This document shows, piece after piece, positions 12,407 to 23,640 of a stretch of DNA of 64,000 nt. The notes below the pieces were generated by a model. That model had not been told where the DNA came from. It was given only the letters and a program-made list of their open reading frames with translations, and did no database searches. How positions within the stretch are numbered: position 1 is the stretch's first letter; each line of letters starts with the position of its first letter. Source of the DNA: Saccharomycopsis crataegensis (taxonomy: Eukaryota; Ascomycota; Saccharomycetes; Ascoideales; Saccharomycopsidaceae); assembly GCF_037102585.1 (NCBI RefSeq), contig NW_027043822.1, positions 971,529 to 1,035,528 of the forward strand, read 5' to 3'. The position numbers and the translations under genes were made by a program.

Positions 12407-12413
12407 TATATAA
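12407..12413 (+). promoter_or_regulatory. TATA box of polygalacturonase gene 2
   Basis: TATATAA about 124 bp before the ATG, in the same context as copy 1. The leader between TATA and ATG is longer because of repeated AGTCACTCCTT-like units at about 12493-12530. Confidence 0.55.
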
Positions 12414-12536
12414 GTTGGGTCATATCCTTTTCTTTTTTTTCCTTCCTTACTGGACTACAACTCTCTAAAACACAATCAACTCAAATAAGCTTTAGTCACT
12501 CCTTTCCTCACTCCTTTAGTCACTCCTTTATTCATT

Positions 12537-13643
12537 ATGAAATACACTTTCCTCCTTTCTGCTTTATTAGCTCTTGCCCAGGCTGGTCCTGTTAACCATT
12601 CTCACGAATTGCAAAAAAGATCCTCTTGTACCATCACCACCTCCAACCTTTCCAATATTGCTTCGATTAAAAAATCTTGTACCTCTATTATTGTCGATGG
12701 CGTCACCGTTCCTGCTAAAGAAACTTTAGACTTGACCGGATTGAAATCTGGTACCACCGTCACTTTTGAAGGTACTACCACTTTCGAGTACGCTGCCTGG
12801 ACCGGTCCATTGATCGCGGTTTCTGGGTCTGATGTCACCATCACCGGTAGCTCTGGTCATGTCATTAACGGCAATGGTGCCAAATGGTGGGACGGTAAAG
12901 GTTCCAATGGTGGGGTCAAAAAGCCAAAATTCTTTTCTGCTCATAGCTTGCTGAGCAATTCAGTGATTGAAAACTTAAATATTAAGAATACCCCAGTCCA
13001 AGGGTTCTCGATCTATGGTGTTGATGGTTTGACTATCGACTCCGTGACTATTGATAATTCTGATGGGGACTCTGATGGAGGTCACAACACTGACGGGTTC
13101 GATATTGGCAGTTCTAATAACGTTATTATCCAAAACTGTATCGTCAAGAACCAAGATGATTGTTTGGCCATCAACTCGGGTACTGAGATCCAATTCTTAA
13201 ACAATCAATGTTCCGGGGGTCATGGGATCTCCATTGGGTCTGTTGGGGGTAGAAGCAACAACGTTGTCAGCGGGGTTACCGTGTCTGGTAACACCGTCAC
13301 CGACTCTGCCAACGGTATCCGTATCAAGACCGTGTATGGTGCTACTGGTAGTGTCAAAAACATTACCTACAAGAATAACAAAATCAGTGAAATTTCCAAG
13401 TACGGTATTGTCATAGAAGGTGACTACGAAAACGGTTCTCCTACTGGTACACCAACTGGTGGTGTCCCAATCACCGATTTGACTGTTTCTGGGCTCACTG
13501 GATCTGTGGACTCTAGTGCCCAACCTATTTACATCTTGGTGAAAAATGCTTCTGGCTGGACTTTCAGTGATATCGATATCACTGGTGGGAAACTGTCTAA
13601 GACTTGTGAAGGCATTCCATCTGGTGCCGGAGTTTCTTGTTGA
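12537..13643 (+). CDS. secreted endopolygalacturonase, copy 2 (GH28)
   Basis: 368 residues, a tandem paralogue of the gene at 9942. Signal peptide, propeptide and KR site are nearly identical in the two copies, as are the first 45 or so residues. The mature domains differ at many positions. NTDGFD, DDC, GHG and the RIK motif (canonical here, RVK in copy 1) are all present, so the enzyme should be active. Both copies should be exported to depolymerise pectin. The strong conservation of the leader against the more divergent mature region suggests either selection for different substrate or pH optima, or partial gene conversion at the 5' end. I infer that from reading, not from a computed alignment. 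Confidence 0.93.
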   Translation: MKYTFLLSALLALAQAGPVNHSHELQKRSSCTITTSNLSNIASIKKSCTSIIVDGVTVPAKETLDLTGLKSGTTVTFEGTTTFEYAAWTGPLIAVSGSDVTITGSSGHVINGNGAKWWDGKGSNGGVKKPKFFSAHSLLSNSVIENLNIKNTPVQGFSIYGVDGLTIDSVTIDNSDGDSDGGHNTDGFDIGSSNNVIIQNCIVKNQDDCLAINSGTEIQFLNNQCSGGHGISIGSVGGRSNNVVSGVTVSGNTVTDSANGIRIKTVYGATGSVKNITYKNNKISEISKYGIVIEGDYENGSPTGTPTGGVPITDLTVSGLTGSVDSSAQPIYILVKNASGWTFSDIDITGGKLSKTCEGIPSGAGVSC

Positions 13644-14286
13644 ACTCTATAAATTAGTATCCATATTTCCTGTTCTTCGTCTTTTTTACAATTAAATAGG
13701 AGTCATTATTTCTTTCTCATGGCTCGTTAACTAATTTCAATAACTTTTTTTCTTCATGAAGTTTGATAATAAATTTGCTGTAGCTGTACATAATATGACT
13801 ATAAAAATATTACCTTGAGTTAGCGGATGTAGATGTAGCTGTGTGTAATATGAGTTCATGTTGTTCTGATTAATATTTCCGGAAAATCCTGTCTTGTTAT
13901 CCTTTAGGATTGAAGAATATTAGTTATTCCAGAACATTACTATAGGATTTCTTCCTTGATACGTGAAATCCAAGGTTTGGAGCGCTTATACCCAAGTTCA
14001 ACAATATTTGTGATGATAACGAACCTCTATCTTATCTCCAAGTGAACTGTTTTACTAAGATACATCGCTCCTGGCATATCGATCATCATATACCACACTA
14101 ATGGCATACTCGCTTAAGTAAGCATGACTCCTGCGGTGACTCAAGGTAACTCGCTAAAAAAAAAAAATAGAGATCTCTCGATTTTTTGGAAAAAGAGGGA
14201 AAAAAATTCATTTATTCATGGAAATGTTTGTCAATTATTTATTATGCCAATGCGAATGCGAATGCTTTTTATAGAAAATTATAATA
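13644..14286. other. polygalacturonase 2-HOT13 intergenic region
   Basis: About 640 AT-rich bases with the polygalacturonase 3' flank and the HOT13 promoter. A short imperfect direct repeat (GTAGCTGT..ATAATATGA type, near 13780-13860) is present. Nothing else is supported. Confidence 0.5.
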
Positions 14287-14655
14287 ATGGCGGATCTCAA
14301 ATTGCCAATTGAGGGCTCATTCTCGTGTATTGAGTTGTCCAGTCATACAGTTTGCGGATTACTTGTGGACCGCCAAACACGGTGTGTTCATTATCATTCC
14401 CCACTTGATATCGTGGCCCTTAAGTTCAAGTGCTGCAAGACGTTCTACCCATGTCATCAGTGCCATCCATTGTCACACATGGTCCGGCGGTACAATAATA
14501 AAGATTTAGAACATGAGACGGTGGTGCTTTGTGGTCAATGCCACCGAGGGTTGAAGTTTAATGAGTACGCTAATGGTGAGTACCGATGTAAGTATTGCGA
14601 TTGTGATTTCAACCCTAAGTGTGAAGGTCATCATAAATTGTATTTTGATTTATGA
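14287..14655 (+). CDS. HOT13: Hot13-like CHY zinc-finger protein of the mitochondrial intermembrane space
   Basis: 122 residues. The CVHYH motif (C33, H35, H37) starts a CHY-type zinc finger, followed by KFKCC, CHQCH, CGQC and CKYC pairs and a closing FNPKCEGHHKLYF. Order and spacing match yeast Hot13 (CVHWH, RFKCC, CxxCH, CGVC, CPNC, FNPGCKLHYHLYF as I recall). Hot13 keeps Mia40 zinc-free in the intermembrane space, which promotes oxidative import of small Tim proteins. The N-terminus before the CHY motif is about 15 residues longer than in baker's yeast. An internal start is possible but no other ATG lies before CVHYH. Confidence 0.85.
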   Translation: MADLKLPIEGSFSCIELSSHTVCGLLVDRQTRCVHYHSPLDIVALKFKCCKTFYPCHQCHPLSHMVRRYNNKDLEHETVVLCGQCHRGLKFNEYANGEYRCKYCDCDFNPKCEGHHKLYFDL

Positions 14656-15496
14656 ATCTGGAAATTCAATATATCATGATATCGAAAGATTGGAATATTG
14701 AAACTCAAGGCAGATTGAGACACCTAAAGTTCAGACTGATCAAAACATTTAAGGAGATGGAAAGAAGGAATCTTGAAATATTAGAGTGGCTCTGTGATCA
14801 TAAAAAAGAAATTCAGACACCAATTGTCGCACCATTGAAGCATCATCAAGATCTTTGTCCAACCTCTTTTTCAAATTTAATGGACACGGCCTCATTGTGT
14901 GTTTCCAGGGGGCATTACTTCAAAACACTGGCCGTTTATTAATTTAGATTAATATTCTACAAAAAGTGTGCCTAGATAAATGTATTTTATACATGCTATC
15001 TACTGGGCGGTATTTATCTATTGTTGGTTACTAGAGAGAGATACTAAATGATTCCTTTATGGTTTTGCGAAGAAAAAAACCTGACCAAAGAATAAATGCA
15101 CATTGGGGGGTAGGGGGGACTCGCTGGTGAAGAAGAACTAAAAAAAAGAGCGATGGATCTTAAATGAATCGAATTATATTGTCTCAACCAATATGGCAAA
15201 TTGGTATTTATGTTGAAATTGGCATTTAATTGGCCCATTACACATGATAACTCTGGGTTACAATATTGTAATTTAAAGAATTATTGTTTGTATTTATAAA
15301 TATTTAACTTATGACTTCTAATTTTATAATTAGCTTTAAATATAGGAGAAATGAAAGAAGCGAAATGGAAAAAAAAAAGATAATAGGAAAAAACAGGAGA
15401 TAGTAAGTATTGTCATTTTAATCATTGTTACTTACTGTGATTAAAAGTGACAATTACAATTAAACAAGATGGAAGTCCCATAACTTGCAGGACCCT
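14656..15496. other. HOT13 3' region and convergent intergenic DNA
   Basis: HOT13 and the next gene are convergent here. A 96-codon open frame begins with an ATG overlapping the HOT13 stop (14652-14942) but shows no recognisable domain. The rest is AT-rich, with one G-rich patch near 15104-15122. No RNA gene is seen. Confidence 0.45.
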
Positions 15497-17872
15497 TCAA
15501 TATCCTTTGCAAGAAACCATTCCCAAAAGATTATTCTTTTTGGTTTCATTAAACTTACGAAGATCAAAGTATAAACTATTAGAGTTCGTCCCCAAAACAT
15601 TACATCCAGGAGTGGGATCTTCAGTATGGGCAAAACTAACAGGTGGTTTTGATGGTTCTTCCGGAAGTTCTTCCATCACCAAACCAAATTTAGATCTTCT
15701 ATTACGTTCAACCCTATTCTTAAGGAACGAATAATCTTGACTCACCACTCTGTTGTTTGTCGACTGTTGATATGTATCGTTGTAGAAGTTATTGTATAGT
15801 AATGTGCAAGAGAACCGGTTGTTCTTGTGGTCTTCATCTTGCAAATCCATCACTTTTTTATGATGTTGCTTGACCCGATACTCCCAACTCATTTCAGCCT
15901 CTAGGGCCTCCAGTTCAGGGTCAGGGATTAATTGGGTGACGATGTCGCCATCCTCGAGGGCCACTGGTTCGGAAATCATATCATCATCCAAAGTCTTGTC
16001 GGTGGAAGTGGAAACAGGAGAGGCAGTCCCTCTTATTGGAGGAGGAGACGAATAATAAGAAGCTGCTGTTACCTCGGCAATTGGGGAAGGAATCGAGCGA
16101 GGAACTGTATTATTTTTCGAAGCAACTTGGATGGTGACGGTGTTAGCATTATCGACGCAGACTTTTTGGTAGGTATAATTGGTTCTCTTGATGTGTTTGA
16201 AATGATTGTTTTGTGGAATTCTGGTGCTGCTGTTGAATGCAAACTCATTATTTTTGGTGATTGATCCAAGCGATGATTGCTGATAATGGGATCTTGGAGA
16301 TGAGGGCTCAGAAATATATTTTTGGGTGATAGCGACAACGTCTTCCAGGATATCGCTTAATGCTGGGGACATTAATTGATCAGTCTTGATATAACCTGAC
16401 TTTCTCTTGGTATTATTCTCGTCAAATGAGTTAACGAAGTAGAATTGGGGAGATTTCGGGTTAGAGTCTTCAACTTTCAGCATTACCGAGGCCCTGTTAA
16501 CAAATGGTAACGGAGGGGCAGCGCTGTTAAATGGAGTGGCCATGCTGTTGAGCTCACTGATTGATTGAGGCACCTTAACAAACAACGCCTTCGGGGCATG
16601 ATTATCGTTACTAAACCTTGATTCCACTGGAGAAAGGGTAGCACGGGTGTAGTTGTGGATGATTGGGGTGGACTTGATGGCATATTTTGACTGGTTAGCC
16701 GCCGGTGGGAACTTTTGAAGAATTCTGTTGTTGTATTTTACGGACACTGGTGATCCTTTGATATCGGGTTTATTGGCTGCGTTATCTTTTTTCAGCTCAT
16801 CATTAATCATCGTTCCTCCAGTGGTCTGTCTAACGAGCACCTGGCCTTCAACAGGAAGGATTGGTCGTGGAATGGAACTTTTGGTAGAGTGGTCGTAGGT
16901 CTTATGAAGCACAAACTTGTCATTTACTACTGGCTCACCCTCATCTTTATGTTTCTTGAAGAGCTCTTTGATCGACCCTACTTTTGGAATCATAATTTCT
17001 GATGTTGATTTGACAGGTGGCTTCTTTTTCTTTGATGTTTTCTTTGATGTTTTCTTTGGTAATTTCTTGGAAATTTCCTTCTTGGAGAATTCTTTTTTTG
17101 AAATTTCTTTCTTGGGTATTTCCTTCTTTGAAATTTCTGTCGCCATACTCTTTTCAGCCATTGGCGGTTGTGTCAAAGATGGCATCAATTCATCAAGATC
17201 ATCGTCATTATCTAAAGGAACAAAATTCTCGGTCGAACCGCCCGCAAAGTTGTGATGGTTAAACTCTGTGCTGTAGGTAATGTCGGGAATAATTTGTGGC
17301 GCCACCACCAACTTCCTCAGTGACAATGAAAATTCTATTGATGTTTTGGTGGTACTGTTGGTACTAAATGTTGAGAAGAGTGATGGTGAATGAGATGAAA
17401 CCATGAGTTTGGTCATTCCCATTAATGGCTGCTGTTGTTGTTGCTGTTGTTGCTGTTGTTGTTGTTGTTGTTGTTGCTCGATCATTTTGGAATAAAATGG
17501 GTTGGTTGAATGGAGAGTGACTTTACTTGTTTTGCTATTGTTGTTGATATCATTATTATTCACGTCTTCTCCATCATCATTGAGCAACAGTTCGGCTAGC
17601 TCAGTAGTGTCAAATTCAAACAAATTCTTCTGATGCATCCATTCAAGATCATTCTCAGTATCAATATCAAGTGAGATCGTCGACAGTCTGATATTTTTCA
17701 TTGGAGTGATTTGACTATCGAACAATGCTGACGATGGCGATGGAAGGAACCCAGTAGATAATGAAGGCTTCCCCACAGAAAATGTTGATTGACTGTCTTG
17801 GGGATGGTGGCGGTCCATTTTTTTTTTCTTTTTTTTCCTATTATTATTATTTTCTGATGAGCATTTTCCCAT
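15497..17872 (-). CDS. unrecognised 791-residue low-complexity protein
   Basis: I do not recognise this protein. An ATG at 17872 opens 791 codons. The N-terminus is Asn/Lys-rich; another Met at codon 19 (MDRHHPQ) could be the real start. A Gln run of about 17 lies at residues 132-148 (CAA/CAG, nucleotides about 17429-17477). Residues about 240-285 hold repeated KKE[IF][PS]KKE units ending in Lys-rich KKTSKKTSKKKK. Many Ser/Pro/Thr sites (SPAL, SPVE, SPRS) suggest phosphorylation. The last 110 residues (WEYRVKQHHKKVMDLQDE through SLYFDLRKFNE) look more ordered and are the best search bait. No signal peptide or membrane segment. It may be a bud-neck, signalling or nuclear scaffold protein, but that is only composition. 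Confidence 0.75.
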   Translation of the reverse strand: MGKCSSENNNNRKKKKKKMDRHHPQDSQSTFSVGKPSLSTGFLPSPSSALFDSQITPMKNIRLSTISLDIDTENDLEWMHQKNLFEFDTTELAELLLNDDGEDVNNNDINNNSKTSKVTLHSTNPFYSKMIEQQQQQQQQQQQQQQQQPLMGMTKLMVSSHSPSLFSTFSTNSTTKTSIEFSLSLRKLVVAPQIIPDITYSTEFNHHNFAGGSTENFVPLDNDDDLDELMPSLTQPPMAEKSMATEISKKEIPKKEISKKEFSKKEISKKLPKKTSKKTSKKKKPPVKSTSEIMIPKVGSIKELFKKHKDEGEPVVNDKFVLHKTYDHSTKSSIPRPILPVEGQVLVRQTTGGTMINDELKKDNAANKPDIKGSPVSVKYNNRILQKFPPAANQSKYAIKSTPIIHNYTRATLSPVESRFSNDNHAPKALFVKVPQSISELNSMATPFNSAAPPLPFVNRASVMLKVEDSNPKSPQFYFVNSFDENNTKRKSGYIKTDQLMSPALSDILEDVVAITQKYISEPSSPRSHYQQSSLGSITKNNEFAFNSSTRIPQNNHFKHIKRTNYTYQKVCVDNANTVTIQVASKNNTVPRSIPSPIAEVTAASYYSSPPPIRGTASPVSTSTDKTLDDDMISEPVALEDGDIVTQLIPDPELEALEAEMSWEYRVKQHHKKVMDLQDEDHKNNRFSCTLLYNNFYNDTYQQSTNNRVVSQDYSFLKNRVERNRRSKFGLVMEELPEEPSKPPVSFAHTEDPTPGCNVLGTNSNSLYFDLRKFNETKKNNLLGMVSCKGY

Positions 17873-18743
17873 TCAATCAATTGCAACAACAAAAATAGTC
17901 AGTGGGAGTTATATATATATATATAAATATATTTATTACCATCCAAACGGTCAAATGCCTGATCCTCGGTACTTAGGGCCCAACATGCAGCAGACCCACC
18001 GCTAATTATCAAGTGCCGACACATTACCCCATTAAACAATAAGGGACGGCTGATTTTTATAATGGTTATTACTATTATTGATGGTTTCATTTTTTAATAT
18101 TATTATTGTTGTTATTATTATCATGATCACAATTATTGTTGTAGGCATTATTGTCCTTTTATTGGCACCATGGTATCATCTCAATATTCCGCCTTTCAAA
18201 TTATCACCATATTTCGTTGTCAAATATCAAGGGTACTAGTGACCTTCCGGAATTCTGTAAACAAAAAATGAAACCTCCCCCTAACCATTGATATTGGAGA
18301 TGTTAATTGCATTATTGGCGTTGGCTAATCCATCATTATTGAGCGTGTGACCGACAGCCATCCTTCATTCCGATGGTAAGAACTGCTAAAGGAAATGCAT
18401 TTCTTTGATGGCCAAGCTATAAGTTACAAGTAAGATCAAAAAGATAGATGCTAATCACAATAAACTTCACCGCTAAATCGATCATCACAGCATATACCGT
18501 GATATCTCATCATACATATTAACTTCAAATCCCATTTATCAATGATACAATAGATTGCCTTTTCTACCAGACCTTAACATACGGCCAATCTAGTAATACA
18601 TTAATTAACATAATACGAATGATAAAAAAAAATAAAGTTTCTACAAAATCTTTTTTATTTTTTGAGAAAAAAACTAAACATACATTAATATATCAAGTTC
18701 CTAGCTCCATACCTTTTCTATTAAACAAACTAGTTCAATACAC
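17873..18743. other. promoter of the 791-residue protein gene and 3' flank of RPS31
   Basis: About 870 bp between two minus-strand genes. There is a TA run at 17911-17933 and an AT-rich trinucleotide-like stretch near 18093-18150. No gene is seen. Confidence 0.5.
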
Positions 18744-20146
<1,403 letters not shown>

Positions 20147-20770
20147 TCAATCAAACTTGAAGACCCCGTGTCTAACCTTCTCGGTAACTTCATCTAAAAC
20201 GCCTACTTTAACCTCAATTTCCTCCATTACAGCTCCTTTAACTGATTCCCAATTCTCACTAACGTTCTTCAACACGCTCTCGAACCCAATCTTCCCTCTT
20301 TTAGCATTGAAATCGAACCGGTCAATACCCCATTCTTCAACCTTGTTGCAAAGCTTCTTAATACTGGCATACGCGGTGATTTGCGCCTCTTGGGTGAACT
20401 TAGTACGGGCGGTTGGGGCCAGAGGGTCCGGAGTATAAGTCACCACTTCGTACACTTGCAATAAACTGTTCATCGTCAAGTTCATCGAGCGCATCACCAC
20501 GGACTTATTTATAGGATCAACCTCCGACACTTCCCGGACATACGACCGTTTGAGGCCCCCGACAATAAATGACAACCAGTTAGGGATAGATTGTTCACAA
20601 GTGATCAACCGCTCGGTCCGGAGAATCTTACTAACGGGATCAACCTCGCGGCGTAGAATATCGACTCCCACCACTTGGGTTGACATTTCGTTCGGGTATT
20701 TTTTCCAATTAGCTGCAGAGACTTGCTCCCATGGATAGTTGAATAAATGATGTGATTCAAAGATCTTCAT
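20147..20770 (-). CDS. UPS2: Ups2-like PRELI-domain phospholipid transfer protein
   Basis: 207 residues made almost entirely of a PRELI/MSF1 domain (1 to about 172). FNYPWEQVSAANWKKYPNE, VDILRRE, TERLITCEQ, YVREVS, LTMNSLLQVYE, QEAQITAYASIKKLCNK and a closing FESVL-NVSENWE follow yeast Ups2 (Aim30) closely. With Mdm35, Ups2 carries phosphatidylserine across the mitochondrial intermembrane space for conversion to phosphatidylethanolamine. Yeast Ups3 is a paralogue, so Ups2/Ups3 cannot be separated here. The ATG coincides with the family start MK[IL]F. Confidence 0.88.
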   Translation of the reverse strand: MKIFESHHLFNYPWEQVSAANWKKYPNEMSTQVVGVDILRREVDPVSKILRTERLITCEQSIPNWLSFIVGGLKRSYVREVSEVDPINKSVVMRSMNLTMNSLLQVYEVVTYTPDPLAPTARTKFTQEAQITAYASIKKLCNKVEEWGIDRFDFNAKRGKIGFESVLKNVSENWESVKGAVMEEIEVKVGVLDEVTEKVRHGVFKFD

Positions 20771-21103
20771 ATTTCTCTATATATTTTGGTGGTTGTTGGA
20801 TATGTGACAAATTAAAGAAAGTGTGAAATGTTTTACTTTTTTTTCTTTTTATTTTTATTTTATTTTATTTTCTTTCTTTCTTTCTTTTTAATGTAGTGAT
20901 AGATGCGTTTGAATGCATCTTGATGCTTTTCTATCACATGCAAATTGATTCATTTGGTGTTTGGATGTTCATACATACCCACCCAAGCATTTGTTACATC
21001 TGGACATATAATTTTATTAAACACCTCAACACCAATTCAGCATCCTATCTGCTGGGGCTAGACCACACATCGTGCCAAAAGGAGAAAAAAAAATTCGACG
21101 ATA
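20771..21103. other. UPS2 promoter with pyrimidine tract, up to the transposon end
   Basis: 333 bp. A long T/C-rich tract (about 20836-20891, with TTTCT and TTTTA units) is the main feature. It ends at the TA dinucleotide (21102-21103) that borders the defective transposon. Confidence 0.5.
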
Positions 21104-22732
21104 CATGTTTTCATTTTTTATTCGTATCAACCACCGGAAATGTTCATACCAGTGGCAAAAAATAATTCATACCGACCCCCGGTATTTTTCGTACCACCGT
21201 GGCGGGATTTATTCAGATCATCTAAGAAAAATAGTTCATACTATTGCACTTCAATTATTCATACCAACAGAATATAAAATTCATACCAACAGAATATAAA
21301 ATTCATACTAAATGCATAAAATTCTTATGCTTTCATTAATATTTTATCTTTGATATTATTAAACATGTTACAGGGGACCCGCACACCCAATAAAGCCTCT
21401 TTGCAATACTCATTTACCATTTCAAAGGCTCATAACCAAATTTTGGTGTGGTTTCGTCCTTCCTTAAAATTTTAAATTTTCATCAATTTGTTTTTGAGCT
21501 TTGTTGTGTCTTTATGTAATTTTTTTTATAGTTTTTACTTTTTTTTTTTTTGGTTTGTTTTCTGTATTTTGTTTTCTAATTTTTTTTCTTCATCTTTGGT
21601 ATTTGTTTTCAAAAGAGCTGCTGTTGTAAACAGAGATCAATATGTCTAGAAGCATGTCTGCAGAATCCCTTGTAACTATCAAGGGAAATATTTTCTGTGG
21701 CTTCTTTCACCCTTGGAGTTAATTGCTCCTTCTTGCTCAAGTTTGATCTTTTGACTTTACTCTTACATACTGACCAGAATTCTTCTATAGCATTCAACCC
21801 TGGAGAATAAGGAGGTAAAAACACAAGTTCCAAGCCACTCAGTGCCACTAGTAACTGAAGATCACGTCGTTTATGAATGGCAGCATTATCAAGGATCAAA
21901 TATTTCATACCTTTGAGCTCCTCGTTATTTTCTATTTGCTGGATCACTGACTTTACAAAACTGTAGAAGTGATTAGCTGTAGTACCTTTACTCACTTTGT
22001 CAATGGTCGTTTCTGAATCAATTTTTCTCTTCTTATTGGATGTAGCCACTGGAGTTCTGACCTTTAATTCAATACAACCTTTGACAGAAATTGCCCCAAT
22101 GAACGAAATATTAAGCCCTCTGGTTACGGGAACAGTAAGAGCTGCTTTTTCACCTACAGCAGACCATCCATACTCACGCCGCATACTGATATTGAAACCT
22201 GCTTCGTCGATGAAAATACAGTTTTGACCAAAGTCGAGCTTGTCTTTATACTCCTCTGCCCACTCGAGTCTTTGTTTCTTCAATTTCTTTTGTATGTAAT
22301 CTGGTGATCATATAGAGCCCGAATTAAGCAATAAAAGTGGGAATTGCTCACTTTATATGGAGAACAGCTCTTACCATACATTCGTTTCCTTTTTTTGAAA
22401 ACCGTAATTACGTGCTACTATTAATATTATTATAGATATCAGGCTTTGTAGAAAGTAGCACAGAATTATGGAAAAAATGAGTATAATTTCATTAAACTGA
22501 GTAGCTTAGAGGCTTATAGAGCCATTCACATGAAAAAAAAAGGAATTAATATGAATTTTATATACTGTTGGCATGAATAATTAAAGTGCAATAGTATGAA
22601 CTATTTTTCTTAGATGGTCTGAATAAATCCCACTGCGGTGGTACGAAAAATACCGGGGGTCGGTATGAATTATTTTTTGCCACTGGTATGAACATTTCCG
22701 GTGGTTGGTACGAATAAAAAATGAAAACACTG
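21104..22732 (-). mobile_element. internally deleted Tc1/mariner-type DNA transposon
   Basis: 1629 bp bounded by TA on both sides (21102-21103 and 22733-22734), with terminal inverted repeats matching those of the intact element at 24208. The coding strand is minus, opposite to the intact copy. About 660 bp are missing: sequence matching the 5' leader (to the GATTAC..ACAAAA stretch) joins directly to sequence matching codon 217 or so of the transposase. The left end reads CATGTTTTC instead of CAGTGTTTTC, a one-base loss, and its repeat region has an extra 22-bp unit. It is non-autonomous and might still be mobilised by the intact copy's transposase. Confidence 0.9.
21609..22283 (-). pseudogene. 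transposase remnant (C-terminal half, DDE domain only)
   Basis: About 224 codons match residues 219-442 of the intact transposase with only a handful of substitutions (for example E/K, G/S, A/V, V/M, I/L). All three catalytic residues are kept, but the start codon and both N-terminal helix-turn-helix regions are lost to the internal deletion. The open frame begins at a TTG, not an ATG. No transposition activity is expected. Confidence 0.9.
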
Positions 22733-22734
22733 TA

Positions 22735-23319
22735 CTGTATTGGTAATAGTGGGTTCACTAATTAGTGTTGGGGCAAGTCCACGAGCGGTATTTGGGCGTC
22801 AATGGATACTTCACGCTCCAAGAGATGATAAGCTCCGTCAAGCCGCAGATAGGCGTTTTGGAACGTGGTCTAGATCTATATTTTCCTAGCTTGTTTTTTT
22901 AATGTTAATCACCGCTGCAGAGTCGTTACTTTTAAACATCAACGATGCTCTACTGTACTAATCACCACAGCAAAATGACAACTGATTATACAATAGATAA
23001 TAAGAATGATGATAGGTATAACAATATAAATCCAACCGTTATCATAATTGCAATCATCGAGCAACAATAGCTCTTGCAACAACAGTAACAATAACACCAT
23101 GTTCTATTTTTTTCGGGGGGCTTTTTCAGCCACATGCACTCTAACGCATTATCACGCAGTCCTAACAATAGGCTTCAACGTTGCACGCTGTTCATTACAG
23201 TGGACTAACTAGAAATTATATAAAGACTTAGTTTTCCCCAGCTGTTGAAAAAATTAAATAGGAAACTTCTCGCTATTGTTCTGGTGATATTTTTCCATTG
23301 ATTGTCTCATCTTCACACA
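22735..23319. other. promoter region of the GPI-anchored protein gene
   Basis: About 585 bp between the defective transposon and the small wall-protein gene. TATATAA at 23217-23223 lies about 100 bp before the ATG. No other gene is seen. Confidence 0.5.
23217..23223 (+). promoter_or_regulatory. TATA box of the small GPI-anchored protein gene
   Basis: TATATAAAG about 100 bp upstream of the start codon at 23320, a normal yeast distance. Confidence 0.5.
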
Positions 23320-23640
23320 ATGCAGTTTCAACAATACTTGCTCGTTCTTCCTATTTCAGCGTTATCTGTCCTCGCTGCCACAACATCCACTGAAGAAGTC
23401 CTCTCTACTTCCACTGTCAGCTCTGATGTTCTCATAACCACTACTGCCACCAACACCAGTGTCTCAACATCTTTCACTACCTCGATGGTGTCTAGTGCCT
23501 CATCCCACCTCCTGAACTCAAGTGCCAGCTACTTGTCTGGTTCGATTGTCACCGGATCTAAGGTGAAGAACGCTGCTGGTCAGATGATTGGCAGTTGCGT
23601 TGGTGGGTCTTTGCTTGCCGTTGCTGCCTTGTTATTATAG
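23320..23640 (+). CDS. small Ser/Thr-rich GPI-anchored cell-surface protein
   Basis: 106 residues from the ATG at 23320. A signal peptide of about 18-20 residues (MQFQQYLLVLPISALSVLA) leads into a Ser/Thr-rich segment with N-glycosylation sites (NTS, NSS). The C-terminus has the GPI-attachment pattern: small residues (GSKVKNAAGQ), then a hydrophobic tail SLLAVAALLL to the stop. The product should be a short, heavily O-mannosylated wall or membrane protein. I cannot assign it to a named family. The gene sits alone between two inversely oriented copies of the same DNA transposon. Confidence 0.8.
   Translation: MQFQQYLLVLPISALSVLAATTSTEEVLSTSTVSSDVLITTTATNTSVSTSFTTSMVSSASSHLLNSSASYLSGSIVTGSKVKNAAGQMIGSCVGGSLLAVAALLL

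Larger units (their letters stand above)
11049..12536. other. spacer between the two polygalacturonase genes
   Basis: About 1.5 kb without a convincing reading frame. It holds the 3' flank of copy 1, a 13-bp inverted repeat (11476-11488 and 11550-11562), and the proximal promoter of copy 2. Confidence 0.6.

Noticed and set aside
14652-14942. 96-codon open frame overlapping the HOT13 stop by ATGA
   Set aside because: No domain, Cys/His pattern or signal; a frame of this length occurs by chance, and ATGA coupling is not expected for yeast nuclear genes.
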